This document shows positions 33,461 through 42,459 of a stretch of DNA of 64,000 nt, one piece after another (position 1 is the stretch's first letter; the number at the start of each line of letters is the position of its first letter). The translations under genes and the position numbers were made by a program. The notes under the pieces were generated by a model. That model searched no databases and was not told where the DNA came from. It saw only the letters and a program-made list of their open reading frames with translations. Origin of the DNA: DATEOR01 sp035296905. Its GTDB lineage: Bacteria; Actinomycetota; Thermoleophilia; Gaiellales; Gaiellaceae. The stretch covers positions 1 to 64,000 of the forward strand of contig DATHAA010000007.1 of the NCBI GenBank assembly GCA_035296905.1, read 5' to 3'.

Positions 33461-34865
33461 GATCGGCAGGCACGTGCAGGAAGGCCACTTGGATCCTCGT
33501 GCCGGGGCCGTCCGCGAGCGTGACCTCGCCGCCCCATCGCTCGACGAGCTCCGCCACGATCGGGAGGCCGAGCCCTGTGCCCGGCCCGAGCCGGCGGCCG
33601 TTCGACCCCCGGTAGAAGCGCTCGAAGACGCGGCCGCGGTCCTCGTCCGGGATTCCCGGCCCGTCGTCGGCGACGACGAGCGTCGCGCGGCCGTTCGCCG
33701 CTTCCGACTCGACCGTGACATGCGCGCCGGGCGGCGTGTAGCGCAAGGCGTTCTCGACCAGGTTGTCGACCACGTGCGCGAGGTCCCCCGGATCGGCGAA
33801 GACGAGCGCCTGCTCCCGGCGCCCTGCCGCAACCGTCTTATCCGCGTCCGACGCGGGAGCCTGCCACCGCTCGACCGCCTCCTCGACCACAGCGGAGAGA
33901 TCGACATTTGTCCCGGCAGGCGGCGTGGTCGCCGCACCGGCGAGATCGAGGAGGTCGTCGACGAGCGCCTCGAGACGGTCGAGCTCCTCCTCCGCCTTCG
34001 CTGCATTCTCGCCGGCCGTCCCGCCTTCGGCCCGGATCGCCTCGAGGCGCAGCTTGATTCCCGTCAGTGGCGTGCGGAGTTGATGCGACGCGTTCGCGAC
34101 GAAGTCGCGCTGGGCACGCATGCTCGAGCCGAGAGCGTCCGCCATGCGGTTGAAAGAAACGCCCAGGGCCGCGAGCTCGGCCGGGCCGTCGGTCGGAGCC
34201 CGCGCGTCGAGGTCCCCGGCGCCAAGCTCGCGCGCGGTGTCGCGTAACCTGCTCAGGGGACGCGACACAGTCGTCGCGAGGAACCACGCGAGCACGAAGG
34301 CGCCCGCGACGACGGCGAGCCCGATCGCCGCGAGGCGCGTCCAGCTGCGATGAACGCGGTCGACAACGGACTCACGCGAGGCCGATACGCGCACCGCACC
34401 CACCACCTGGCCCCCGTCGACGACCGGCACGGTCACGAGCAGGAGCTCCTCGCCGGCTGTGTCGCTGAACCGGCGCCTGGAGTCGACTTGCCCCTCCTCG
34501 AGGGCGACGCCGAACTCCGGCCGCTCCGCGGTCCCGAACTTCGACCCGCTCGCCGCCTCGCCGGTGCTGTCCACGAGCACCTGGCCGCCTTCGTTCGTGA
34601 CAACGATGCGCTCGTCCGGGGTGGCTGCCGAGGAGCTCACCGCCTCGGTCAGGGCACCGGTGTCGACGCTCGCCCCGCCCTGGCCCGCCGCCGCAACATC
34701 ATCTGAGATGCGAGCCGCGAGGAGGGCGGTTCGGCTGAGCACGTCGGCCTGGAAATCGGAGTCCGCCCGGCGCTCGATGCTGAGCGCGAGCGGGATCTCG
34801 AGCGCGAGGACGACCGCGGCGACGAGATAGGCGGCCGCGAGGACGAGGCGGGTGCGGAAGCTCAC
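33456..34865 (-). CDS. Sensor histidine kinase
   Basis: 469 residues: TM helix near residues 5-25, periplasmic region, second TM near 178-200, HAMP (RPLSRLRDTARELGAGDLDARAPT), HisKA with NASHQLRTPL (phosphorylated His about residue 261), and HATPase with NLVENALRYTPPG, DDGPGIPDEDRGRVFERF and GTGLGL. The gene overlaps the response regulator by 4 bases. The extracellular signal is unknown. Next to the two acidic secreted genes, cation or envelope stress sensing is a plausible guess. Confidence 0.92.
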   Translation of the reverse strand: MSFRTRLVLAAAYLVAAVVLALEIPLALSIERRADSDFQADVLSRTALLAARISDDVAAAGQGGASVDTGALTEAVSSSAATPDERIVVTNEGGQVLVDSTGEAASGSKFGTAERPEFGVALEEGQVDSRRRFSDTAGEELLLVTVPVVDGGQVVGAVRVSASRESVVDRVHRSWTRLAAIGLAVVAGAFVLAWFLATTVSRPLSRLRDTARELGAGDLDARAPTDGPAELAALGVSFNRMADALGSSMRAQRDFVANASHQLRTPLTGIKLRLEAIRAEGGTAGENAAKAEEELDRLEALVDDLLDLAGAATTPPAGTNVDLSAVVEEAVERWQAPASDADKTVAAGRREQALVFADPGDLAHVVDNLVENALRYTPPGAHVTVESEAANGRATLVVADDGPGIPDEDRGRVFERFYRGSNGRRLGPGTGLGLPIVAELVERWGGEVTLADGPGTRIQVAFLHVPADR

Positions 34866-35572
34866 GGCTCGAGCTCGTCCGCGGACGAAAATCGGAAACC
34901 GACTCCGCGGACGGTGTGGATGTAGCGCGGCGCGGCGGGATCGTCGCCGAGCTTCTTGCGCAACGAGCTCACGTGGACGTCCAGCGTTTTCGTCGAGCCG
35001 AACCAGTTCGCATCCCAGACCTCCGCGACGAGGTCGTCCCGTTTCACCAGCCGGCCGGCGCTCTCGAGGAGGACGCGCAGGAGCTCGAACTCCTTCACCG
35101 TGAGATCGACTGGCTCGCCGTCGCGGGTGACCGTGCGCGTGTCGAGGTTCATGGCCAGGTCGCTGCGCGTGACGACTCCGCCGGACGGGCCCGTGGGCTC
35201 GGCCGTGCTCCGCCTGAGAACGGCGCGCATGCGGGCGACCAGCTCGGCCGCGCTGAACGGCTTCGTGACGTAGTCGTCCGCGCCGAGCTCGAGGCCGAGC
35301 ACGCGGTCCATCTCCTCCCCGCGCGCGCTCACCATCACGACCGGCGTGCGCGATGCCTGGCGGATTTCGCGGAGCACGTCGCGCCCGTCGCCGTCGGGCA
35401 GCATGACGTCGAGGAGAACGATGTCCGGGGCCTGTGCCGAGAAGGCCTCGAGGCCGCCCGCGGCCGTCTCGGCCAGGTGGACGTCGAAGCCCTCGCGCCG
35501 CAGCGCGTCCGCGAGAGGTTCCGCAATCGGGCGCTCGTCCTCGATCACCAGGACTTTCTTCCTGCTCACCAT
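34862..35572 (-). CDS. OmpR-family response regulator
   Basis: 236 residues with receiver Asp55 (VLLDVMLPDGDG), conserved KPF with Lys near 105, and a winged-helix DNA-binding domain (VTKPFSAAELVARMRAVLRR, then FELLRVLLESAGRLVKRDDLVAEVWD and VHVSSLRKKL). The start ATG 35572 leaves the canonical MVSRKKVLVIEDE N-terminus. It is the first gene of the HK pair. It likely binds the direct repeats seen at 32947-32990 and 33432-33460. Confidence 0.93.
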   Translation of the reverse strand: MVSRKKVLVIEDERPIAEPLADALRREGFDVHLAETAAGGLEAFSAQAPDIVLLDVMLPDGDGRDVLREIRQASRTPVVMVSARGEEMDRVLGLELGADDYVTKPFSAAELVARMRAVLRRSTAEPTGPSGGVVTRSDLAMNLDTRTVTRDGEPVDLTVKEFELLRVLLESAGRLVKRDDLVAEVWDANWFGSTKTLDVHVSSLRKKLGDDPAAPRYIHTVRGVGFRFSSADELEP

Positions 35573-35651
35573 GGCCACGCTCACAATACGGACGTAACGG
35601 GCGGTCGGCTTTTCACCCAGGTCGCCCACCGCGGGCTCTAGAATCGAACCG

Positions 35652-36974
35652 GTGATCCCGCGCTACTCACGCCCGGCCATGCAGCACATCTGGTCGGACG
35701 AGGGCAAGCTCGCCCGCTGGCTCGAGGTCGAGCTGGCCGCGCTCGAGGGCTGGAGCGAGGTCGGAGCGGTTCCGGCCGACGCGGTCGGGCGCATCCGCGA
35801 GCGGGCGACTCCGCCGACACCCGAGCGCGTCGCCGAGATCGAGGAGCGGACGCACCACGACCTCGCTGCGTTCGTGGATGCCGTCGCCGAAGAGCTCGGG
35901 GACGACGGGCGCTGGTTCCACTTCGGCCTGACATCCTCCGATGTGCTCGACACGGCACTCGCCCTGCAGGCTCGCGAGGCTTGCCTGCTCGTCCTCGTCG
36001 GGCTCCAGAGCGCCTTCGCGGCGGTCGCTCGCCGCGCCGAGGAGCATCGCGGCACCGTGATGGTCGGGCGAACTCACGGCGTCCACGCCGAGCCGATCAC
36101 CTTCGGCGCCAAGCTCGCCGGCTGCGCCTTCGAGCTCGAGCGCGACAGCGACCGGATCGAGCGCGCACTGGCCGGAATCAGCATCGGGAAGATCTCAGGA
36201 GCGGTCGGGATCTATGGCGGCGGCGACCCCGAGGTCGAGCGGGTCGCCTGCGCCCGCCTCGGACTCATGCCCGAACCGGTCTCCACACAGGTGGTTCCGC
36301 GCGACCGGCACGCCGAGCTCCTGTCGGCGCTGGCCGTTTGCGCCGCGTCGGTCGAGCGCTTCGCCACCGAGATCCGCCACCTCGCGCGCACCGAGGTGCG
36401 TGAGGTTCAGGAGCCCTTCGGGAGAGGCCAGAAGGGCTCGTCCGCGATGCCGCACAAGCGAAACCCCATCGTTTCGGAGCGGCTCTGCGGCCTGGCACGC
36501 GTCGTGCGCGCAGCCGCGACGGTCGGGCTCGAGAACGTCGCGCTCTGGCACGAACGGGACATCTCGCACTCGAGCGCCGAGCGCGTCGTCCTCCCCGACG
36601 CCTTCCTCGCACTCGACTACATGCTCGACCGCTTCACCTGGCTCGTCGACGGGCTCGTCGTCGACCCGCAGCGGATGCGCGCCAACCTCGACTCCTCGCA
36701 CGGTCTCGTCTTCAGCCAGCGCGTTCTCCTTTCGCTCGTCGAGTCCGGCCTCTCCCGCGACGAGGCCTACCGGCTCGTCCAGCGGAGCGCACTCCGCGCG
36801 TGGGACGAAGGGGTCGACCTGCGGGCCCTGCTGGAAGAGGATCCCGAGCTGACTCTGCCCCCGGAGGCACTCGACGCCGCCTTCGACCTGGACGACGCCC
36901 TCAAGCACGTCGACGTCGTCTTCGACCGACTGTCCGCCCTCATGACCCGCAAGGAGGAACCCATACATGCCTGA
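35652..36974 (+). CDS. purB: Adenylosuccinate lyase
   Basis: 440 residues with GSSAMPHKRNPI (signature loop near residue 265), the TVMVGRTHGVHAEPITFG His region and SSDVLDTALALQA. This enzyme performs two steps in purine synthesis. GTG 35652 is the first start. It overlaps purC by 8 bases and begins a purB-C-S-Q run in the canonical order. It is divergent from the response regulator. Confidence 0.94.
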   Translation: MIPRYSRPAMQHIWSDEGKLARWLEVELAALEGWSEVGAVPADAVGRIRERATPPTPERVAEIEERTHHDLAAFVDAVAEELGDDGRWFHFGLTSSDVLDTALALQAREACLLVLVGLQSAFAAVARRAEEHRGTVMVGRTHGVHAEPITFGAKLAGCAFELERDSDRIERALAGISIGKISGAVGIYGGGDPEVERVACARLGLMPEPVSTQVVPRDRHAELLSALAVCAASVERFATEIRHLARTEVREVQEPFGRGQKGSSAMPHKRNPIVSERLCGLARVVRAAATVGLENVALWHERDISHSSAERVVLPDAFLALDYMLDRFTWLVDGLVVDPQRMRANLDSSHGLVFSQRVLLSLVESGLSRDEAYRLVQRSALRAWDEGVDLRALLEEDPELTLPPEALDAAFDLDDALKHVDVVFDRLSALMTRKEEPIHA

Positions 36975-37830
36975 GGCTGCCGTCCACGTCGCGAGCGGCA
37001 AGGTTCGCGAGATCTTCGAGCTCGACTCCGAGCGCCTGCTGCTCGTCGCCAGCGACCGCATCTCGACCTTCGACGTCGTGCTCCCGACCGAGATTCCGGA
37101 CAAGGGCCGCGTGCTCACCGGACTCTCCGGCTTCTGGTTCGCGCGGACGCGTGCGATCGTCCCAAACCACCTGCTCGCGCTGCGGCCCGACGGCCGCTCG
37201 ACCGAGGCGAAGCGCCTGCAGATGCTCCCGATCGAGTGCGTCGTCCGCGGGTACCTCGCCGGCTCGGGGTGGAAGGACTACTGCGCGACCGGCGCGACAT
37301 CGGGCCACGAGCTTCCGGCCGGCCTGAGTGAGTCGGACCGGCTGCCCGCTCCGATCTTCACGCCCGCGACGAAGGCTCAGACCGGGCATGACGAGAACAT
37401 CGACCACGCCCGCGCGGCCGAGCTCGTCGGCGAGGAGCGCCTGGCGCAGGTAGAGCGAATCGTTCTCGAGCTCTACCGGCACGCGTCCGAGTACGCCGGC
37501 GAGCGGGGCGTGATCATCGCCGACACCAAGTTCGAGCTCGGTTTCGACGAGAACGGCGAGATCGTCCTCGGTGATGAGGCTCTGACGCCGGACTCCTCCC
37601 GCTTCTGGCCGGCGGACGTCTACACGCCCGGCGGGCCGCAGCCCTCATTCGACAAGCAGTACGTTCGCGACTACTGTGAGCGGCTCGGCTGGGACAAGAC
37701 CGCTCCCGGCCCCGAGCTTCCCGAGGAGGTCGTCGCCGAGACGCGTGCCCGCTACGTCGAGGCTTTCGAGCGCCTCACCGGCCTCTCCTTCGAGGACTAC
37801 CTCGCCGACCCGGAGATTGTCCTCCGATGA
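36967..37830 (+). CDS. purC: SAICAR synthetase
   Basis: 287 residues, with SGKVREIFELDSERLLLVASDRIS near the start and the conserved ECVVRGYLAGSGW and DTKFELGFDENG (ATP-binding). It couples aspartate to CAIR. The gene overlaps purB and purS by a few bases and is therefore co-translated. Confidence 0.94.
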   Translation: MPEAAVHVASGKVREIFELDSERLLLVASDRISTFDVVLPTEIPDKGRVLTGLSGFWFARTRAIVPNHLLALRPDGRSTEAKRLQMLPIECVVRGYLAGSGWKDYCATGATSGHELPAGLSESDRLPAPIFTPATKAQTGHDENIDHARAAELVGEERLAQVERIVLELYRHASEYAGERGVIIADTKFELGFDENGEIVLGDEALTPDSSRFWPADVYTPGGPQPSFDKQYVRDYCERLGWDKTAPGPELPEEVVAETRARYVEAFERLTGLSFEDYLADPEIVLR

Positions 37831-38066
37831 GGGCGACCGTCCTCGTTCGGCCGAAGGCAGGGATCCTCGACCCCCAGGGAGCGGCGGTGGAAAGCTCGCT
37901 GCGCCAGCTCGGGTTCCCGGTCGGCGAAGCGCGCGTCGGACGCGTGATTGACCTGGACGTCGACGCCGCCACCGCCGACGAGGCACGAGGCGAGATCGAA
38001 CGCATGTGCGAGCGCTTGCTCGCGAACCCCTTGATCGAGAGCTACGAGATCGAGGTCGCCGGATGA
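37827..38066 (+). CDS. purS: FGAM synthase small subunit
   Basis: This 79-residue protein is the PurS bridging subunit (MRATVLVRPKAGILDPQGAAVE, the family's typical start) that joins PurQ and PurL in non-enteric bacteria. It overlaps both purC and purQ by 4 bases. PurQ follows directly, but PurL is 14.8 kb further on, which is unusual for this operon. Confidence 0.94.
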   Translation: MRATVLVRPKAGILDPQGAAVESSLRQLGFPVGEARVGRVIDLDVDAATADEARGEIERMCERLLANPLIESYEIEVAG

Positions 38067-38749
38067 GCGAGGTCGTCCCGCGCATCGCAGTGCTCGTCTT
38101 CCCGGGGTCGAACGACGACCGCGACGCGGCGTGGGCGCTCACTGCGCTCGGCGCCGACGCACGCCTCATCTGGCACGCCGAAGAAGCGCTGCCCGAGGTG
38201 GACGCCGTTGTCCTCCCCGGCGGGTTCTCGTACGGCGACTATCTGCGCTGCGGCGCGATCGCCCGCTTTTCGCCCGCGATGCAGGCGGTGACCGCGTTCG
38301 CGGCGGAGGGCGGTCTCGTCCTCGGGATCTGCAACGGCTTCCAGATCCTCTGCGAGGCCGGCCTCCTTCCGGGGGTCCTTCGCCCCAACGCGTCGCTCGA
38401 GTTCGTCTGCGCGGACGTACCCCTGCGGGTCGAGCGCACTGACACGCCGTTTACCTCCAGGTGTGAGCCAGGACAGGAGCTGGTGATCCCCGTGAAGCAC
38501 GGGGAGGGCTGCTACCACGCACCGGCCGACCTGGACGACGAACAGATCATCCTCCGCTACACGCGGGGCGCGAACCCCAATGGCTCGGAACGCGATATCG
38601 CAGGCATCGTCAACCCTGACGGGAACGTCCTCGGCCTGATGCCGCACCCCGAGCACGCGGTGGACCCCCTGCTCGGATCGGGGGACGGCGCGCTCGTGCT
38701 CGCGTCGCTGGTGGATGCCGCTCGAGAGCGGCTCTATGCGAGGGCCTAG
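38063..38749 (+). CDS. purQ: FGAM synthase glutaminase subunit
   Basis: 228 residues of a class I amidotransferase, with nucleophile Cys in LGICNGFQIL and His/Glu in PHPEHA. ATG at 38063 overlaps the purS stop. The gene ends the purB-C-S-Q run and its stop shares a CTAG tetranucleotide with the convergent small gene (38746-38749). It provides ammonia to PurL, encoded beyond the island. Confidence 0.94.
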   Translation: MSEVVPRIAVLVFPGSNDDRDAAWALTALGADARLIWHAEEALPEVDAVVLPGGFSYGDYLRCGAIARFSPAMQAVTAFAAEGGLVLGICNGFQILCEAGLLPGVLRPNASLEFVCADVPLRVERTDTPFTSRCEPGQELVIPVKHGEGCYHAPADLDDEQIILRYTRGANPNGSERDIAGIVNPDGNVLGLMPHPEHAVDPLLGSGDGALVLASLVDAARERLYARA

Positions 38750-39009
38750 GCAGCCATCCCGAGCGCTCCTTGGATCGTTGGATGTTCGGCAAGCGCTGCG
38801 CGGAAGCGCTCGAGGTCACGGCCGCGGAGGGTGACGGGTCCTCTCCGAGCTGTGCCGTCGGTCGAGTAGGCGAAGCGGACGAGCTCGTTCCCCTTCTCGT
38901 CCACCAGAAGCTGGACGATCGTCGCGAAGCGGCGGTCGCCCGCGCGCTGCTGCACGGTGAACTCCTCCAGGACCTCTGCCTGCCCCCAGGGTGTCGTCGC
39001 TTTCGCCAT
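38746..39009 (-). CDS. Small conserved-looking protein, 87 residues, unknown function
   Basis: The protein (MAKATTPWGQAEVLEEFTVQ ...) is basic-acidic mixed with a beta-rich middle (TIVQLLVDEKGNELVRFAYS) and no signal. It is convergent with purQ, sharing a CTAG stop. The first gene of the insertion between purQ and purL. I do not recognise the family. Confidence 0.6.
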   Translation of the reverse strand: MAKATTPWGQAEVLEEFTVQQRAGDRRFATIVQLLVDEKGNELVRFAYSTDGTARRGPVTLRGRDLERFRAALAEHPTIQGALGMAA

Positions 39010-39098
39010 GACCCGAGGCTAGACGGAAAAAACGCACGGGAGACGCGCGAGGTGTGCCGGCTTTGCGAAGCCTCTGCGCCGAGAGGCCCTAACGAGGC

Positions 39099-40079
39099 TC
39101 AGGCTTCGCGCAACCGCGGGTCGAGCATGTGGTGGGCGATGTCAACGAGCAGGTTCAGGCAGATGATCATCACGGCGAGGACGATCGTCACGCCCATGAC
39201 CACCGTGTAGTCGCGAGCGATCACCGACGCGACGAAGTACTTCGAAATGCCGGGGATGGCGAAGATGTTCTCGACGATGAACGAGCCCGTGACCATCGCG
39301 CCGAACATCGGCCCGGCGACGATGATCAGGGGCAGCAACGAGTTCTTGAGCGCGTGGACGCCGACGATGCGCCTCCGCGACAGGCCCTTTGCCCGGGCCA
39401 TCCGTACGTAGTCGCTCTCCAGGGTCTCGAGCAGAGTGCCGCGCAAGAGCCGTGCGAAGTAGGCCATCGGCACGAGGCTCAGGGTGAGGGTCGGCAGCAC
39501 CTTATTCTGCCAGCTGTCGTCCCAGCCAGAGGTCGGGAGCAGGGCGAGCTTCACCGAAACGTAGTAGATGAGCAGCGTGGCGACGAGAAAGCTGGGCAGC
39601 GAGATGCCGAGCCCCGTGAGGACGCGGACGGCATAGTCGAAGACCGAGCCCGGTCGCAGCGCGGCCAGGATTCCCACCGGGATCCCGATGAGGATCGCCC
39701 ACGCAAACGCCAGCAGCACGAGCTGGACCGAGCGCGGCGCCATCTCCTTGATGATGTCGGTCACGCGCATGTATCGAAACGACAGCGAGGGTCCGAAGTC
39801 GAGTGTCACGACGCCCTTCAGATAATTGCCGTACTGCTGGTACCAGGGCAGGTCGAGCCCGTACTTCTCGCGCTGGTTACGGCGGATCGCCGGAGGCTGC
39901 GGATCCCCGTACTTCACCCATCCCGCATTCGAGAGCCCGAGCAGCGGCCCGTGCCGGAACGGATCGCCGCCGATTGACCTCATCATGAAGAACACGATCG
40001 TGAGAACAACCCAGAGGATGGGGATCGTCCACAACAATCGGCGCAGGATGAAGCCAGCCACAGACTGAGCTTGCCCCAT
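39099..40079 (-). CDS. Orphan dipeptide/oligopeptide ABC transporter permease, DppB type
   Basis: 326 residues, complete: N-terminal helix (LRRLLWTIPILWVVLTIVFFM), and the BPD EAA loop YVRMARAKGLSRRRIVGVHALKNSLLP near residue 225. The family's partner permease (DppC), ATPases and binding protein are not adjacent. The peptide-binding domain fused to a cyclase at 46621-48444 is the only DppA-like sequence in the window. The gene could be a fragment of a lost operon, or may work with distant subunits. Confidence 0.8.
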   Translation of the reverse strand: MGQAQSVAGFILRRLLWTIPILWVVLTIVFFMMRSIGGDPFRHGPLLGLSNAGWVKYGDPQPPAIRRNQREKYGLDLPWYQQYGNYLKGVVTLDFGPSLSFRYMRVTDIIKEMAPRSVQLVLLAFAWAILIGIPVGILAALRPGSVFDYAVRVLTGLGISLPSFLVATLLIYYVSVKLALLPTSGWDDSWQNKVLPTLTLSLVPMAYFARLLRGTLLETLESDYVRMARAKGLSRRRIVGVHALKNSLLPLIIVAGPMFGAMVTGSFIVENIFAIPGISKYFVASVIARDYTVVMGVTIVLAVMIICLNLLVDIAHHMLDPRLREA

Positions 40080-40373
40080 TCGTGAGCATCACCACCACTT
40101 TGATTTCTTGCCGCGAGCATAAGCGCTCCTTAGGCTCGTGGAGCGGACGCTGAGCCGCAGGCGAAAACCCTTTCGCTCCCGAGACGGGCACTCGTGCGCA
40201 GGGCGAAGACCGCGCTTCGCCACACATCTCGGGGGAGGCCCGTGCCGATCGGGACGCGCTCCGGATCCGGTGCTTCGGGGGTGGGACCAACATGCACACG
40301 TTCCGGGCAGCGCGTGTGGTCCGCCAGGGCACGGCGCTCGCCAACCCCTCCCTCTCCCGAGAGTCTCGCCGAC

Positions 40374-40550
40374 CGCAGGTTCGGTGACTGGACGATTTCC
40401 ACCCAGGCGATGAACCTGCTGGAGCAGGAGATCCGGGCAAGCGCGCCCCGCCGCGTGCGCGAGTTCGGAAGCGGGCTCAGCACCGCCTGCCTCGCGCGCT
40501 ACATGGCGGAGAACGCGCCCGGCTCGATCCTTTGCGCACGCAAACCGTGA
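40374..40550 (+). pseudogene. Fragment resembling the N-terminal part of a SAM-methyltransferase-like protein
   Basis: A short plus-strand stretch reads FGDWTISTQAMNLLEQEI ... VREFGSGLSTACLARYM, recalling the start of proteins whose motif I is E-x-GSG-x-ST. It stops after about 58 residues and no start or full domain follows. It lies in an otherwise unrecognised 40080-40620 stretch. Function lost, if the assignment is right; confidence is low. Confidence 0.3.
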
Positions 40551-40622
40551 CGGGCTGGCCAAGGTCGACGTTCGCACCTGAGGAGCTTGCGCTCGAAGCG
40601 TTCCGCCTCGGAGCCAGCCATT

Positions 40623-40832
40623 TCAGCCGCGCTCGATCAGCTCGACCCGGTAGCGCATGTGCGTAAATTCATGCCCGCTCGATCAATTCGACTCGGTAGC
40701 CGTCGAGAAACAGTACGTTTGTAAGTTGATCTGATTTGATCCTTCAGGCGCTGCTGTCCTCGATCAATTCGACCCGATAGTCGTCTGGAAGCGCGAACTT
40801 GTCGTGTGCAGCCCGTTTTAGCAAGCCTCCCC
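40623..40832 (-). repeat. VOC-tail composite repeat, locus 1 (units A, B, C)
   Basis: On the minus strand three headless 3' ends of VOC-type genes follow each other. Unit A (40832-40744) ends ..DKFALPDDYRVELIE.. with TGA; unit B (40730-40669) reads NVLFLDGYRVELIERA stop; unit C (40669-40623) reads YRVELIERG stop, with about 15 bases lost. Each has its own stop codon. No start or N-terminal domain precedes them. It lies just 3' of the trkH gene. See loci at 44133, 45073, 48502 and 50261. Confidence 0.8.
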
Positions 40833-40837
40833 AGCGA

Positions 40838-42298
40838 TCAAGCTCGCCAATAGCGGCGCGTGAAGAGCACGACGATCGGGATCAGCTCCAACCGGCCCAG
40901 CCACATCAGCACGATCATGATCACTTTGGAAAGGTCGCTGAAAGGCTCGAACGAGCCCATCGGGCCCGCGAACCCGAATCCCGGTCCGACGTTCCCGATC
41001 GTCGTCGCGACGGCCGACATGGCCTCGAACGGGGTCACTTCTACCCCTGCTCGCGCGGATTCGATCGTGATGCCGATCGTTCCAAGGGCGAAGAGCCCGA
41101 GGTAGAGCAGCACGAAGAAGCTGAGCGCTCTCAGCGTCGGCTCGTCCACGACCCGCTGGTTGAAGCGGACCGGCCGAACGATCTCGGGATGAATGGTTTG
41201 ATCGAGCTCGCGACGCATTAACCTCGTGAGCATGAGGTGGCGGACGACCTTGATCGAGCCGGCCGTCGAGAGCGCCATCCCCCCGACGAACATGGCCACG
41301 ACGAGGAGCACGGACGTCAGCGCCGTCCAGCGTGTGAAGTCAGCGTTCGCGTAGCCCGTCGTAGTTGTCACCGAGACCGTCTGGAACACGGCCTTTCCAA
41401 AGGCTTCCCTGCCGTCGAACAGGTCGTTTGCCCACAGAGAGGCAAAGATGACAAGCGACGTGACGATGAGGACGGCGCCGTAGGTTCGAAACTCCTCGTC
41501 GCGCAAAAAATTCATACGCCGGCGGGCAACCCCGTACAGGAGGACGAAGTTCGTTCCCGCCAGGAACATGAAGGCGACGATTGTCCATTGAGACGCCGAG
41601 CCGAACGCCTCGATCGAGCGCGCCCGTGTCGAGAACCCACCGGTCGGCATCGTGGTGAAGGCGTGCCCGACGGCATCGAAGAGATTCATCTCGGGGTCGA
41701 CCCCCGTCCAGCCGAGGAAGGCGAGAATGGAGGCCTCGAGTGCCGTGAGACCGATGTAGAGGACCCACATGAGGCGCGCGGTCTCCCGAATCGAGCTCGT
41801 CAACGTTTGGAACTCGTGCCCGGGCGCCTCCGAGGCGAAGAGCTGCCGCCCGCCGACGCGAAGGCGCGGGAGCACGGCGATGGCGAGCACGATGATTCCC
41901 ATGCCGCCGATCCACTGGGAGAACTGGCGCCACATCGCGAGCGAGTGGTTCAGCGCGCCGATGTCCGTGAGGGTGCTCGCCCCGGTCGTGGTCAATCCGC
42001 TCATCGCCTCGAAGAAAGCGTCGAGGGGGGCGTCGAGCTGCTGCTCGCTCGACAGGATGTACGGCAGCGCGACCAGGGCCGCTCCGAGAAACCAGGTGAC
42101 GGCCACGACGAGGAAACCCTCTCGCGGTCCGACCCGCTCCTTGCCCCGCGTGAGGAACTCGAGACCCGCGCCTAGAGCGAACGAGACGGCACCACCGATC
42201 ACGAACGGCCAGACGGGTTCGCTGTAGCCGAGGGCGACAGCGGCCGGCAGGACGAACGCGAGGCTGAGGTACTTGACGAGCGCGCCGATTAGGTTCAC
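40838..42298 (-). CDS. trkH: Potassium uptake protein, TrkH family
   Basis: The protein is about 486 residues from GTG 42298 and has four pore-loop regions with conserved Gly (SGLTTTGAST, TTMPTGGFS, VTTTTGYAN, ATTIGNVGPG) and many helices. A longer reading frame starts at 42454. GTG 42298 gives MNLIGALVKYLSLAF, aligning with the TrkH N-terminus, so I prefer it. It is divergent from trkA. TrkH imports K+ in complex with TrkA, which gates it. Confidence 0.87.
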   Translation of the reverse strand: MNLIGALVKYLSLAFVLPAAVALGYSEPVWPFVIGGAVSFALGAGLEFLTRGKERVGPREGFLVVAVTWFLGAALVALPYILSSEQQLDAPLDAFFEAMSGLTTTGASTLTDIGALNHSLAMWRQFSQWIGGMGIIVLAIAVLPRLRVGGRQLFASEAPGHEFQTLTSSIRETARLMWVLYIGLTALEASILAFLGWTGVDPEMNLFDAVGHAFTTMPTGGFSTRARSIEAFGSASQWTIVAFMFLAGTNFVLLYGVARRRMNFLRDEEFRTYGAVLIVTSLVIFASLWANDLFDGREAFGKAVFQTVSVTTTTGYANADFTRWTALTSVLLVVAMFVGGMALSTAGSIKVVRHLMLTRLMRRELDQTIHPEIVRPVRFNQRVVDEPTLRALSFFVLLYLGLFALGTIGITIESARAGVEVTPFEAMSAVATTIGNVGPGFGFAGPMGSFEPFSDLSKVIMIVLMWLGRLELIPIVVLFTRRYWRA

Positions 42299-42459
42299 GG
42301 ACGCGCCGAGATCGACCCCGATCGTTAAGCGTGCCTCGCCTGGCTCACGCGGTCTCCGATGCCATCGCTGTCGAACCACGAGCCTGACGTTAGAGACGCG
42401 CTCGGCGCTCGGGGTCATGACCGCGAATCGAGGATCGCGTGGCGCTAGGCTCACACGGC

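Noticed and set aside
39010..39098. A gene between the small 87-residue protein and the DppB gene
   Set aside because: Only 89 bases, no frame with a start and ribosome site; likely promoter or spacer.
40089..40577. 162-residue minus-strand frame in the gap between DppB and VOC-tail locus 1
   Set aside because: Arg/Pro/Gly-rich with no domain, no ribosome site, and overlapping the methyltransferase-like remnant on the other strand; treated as noise.
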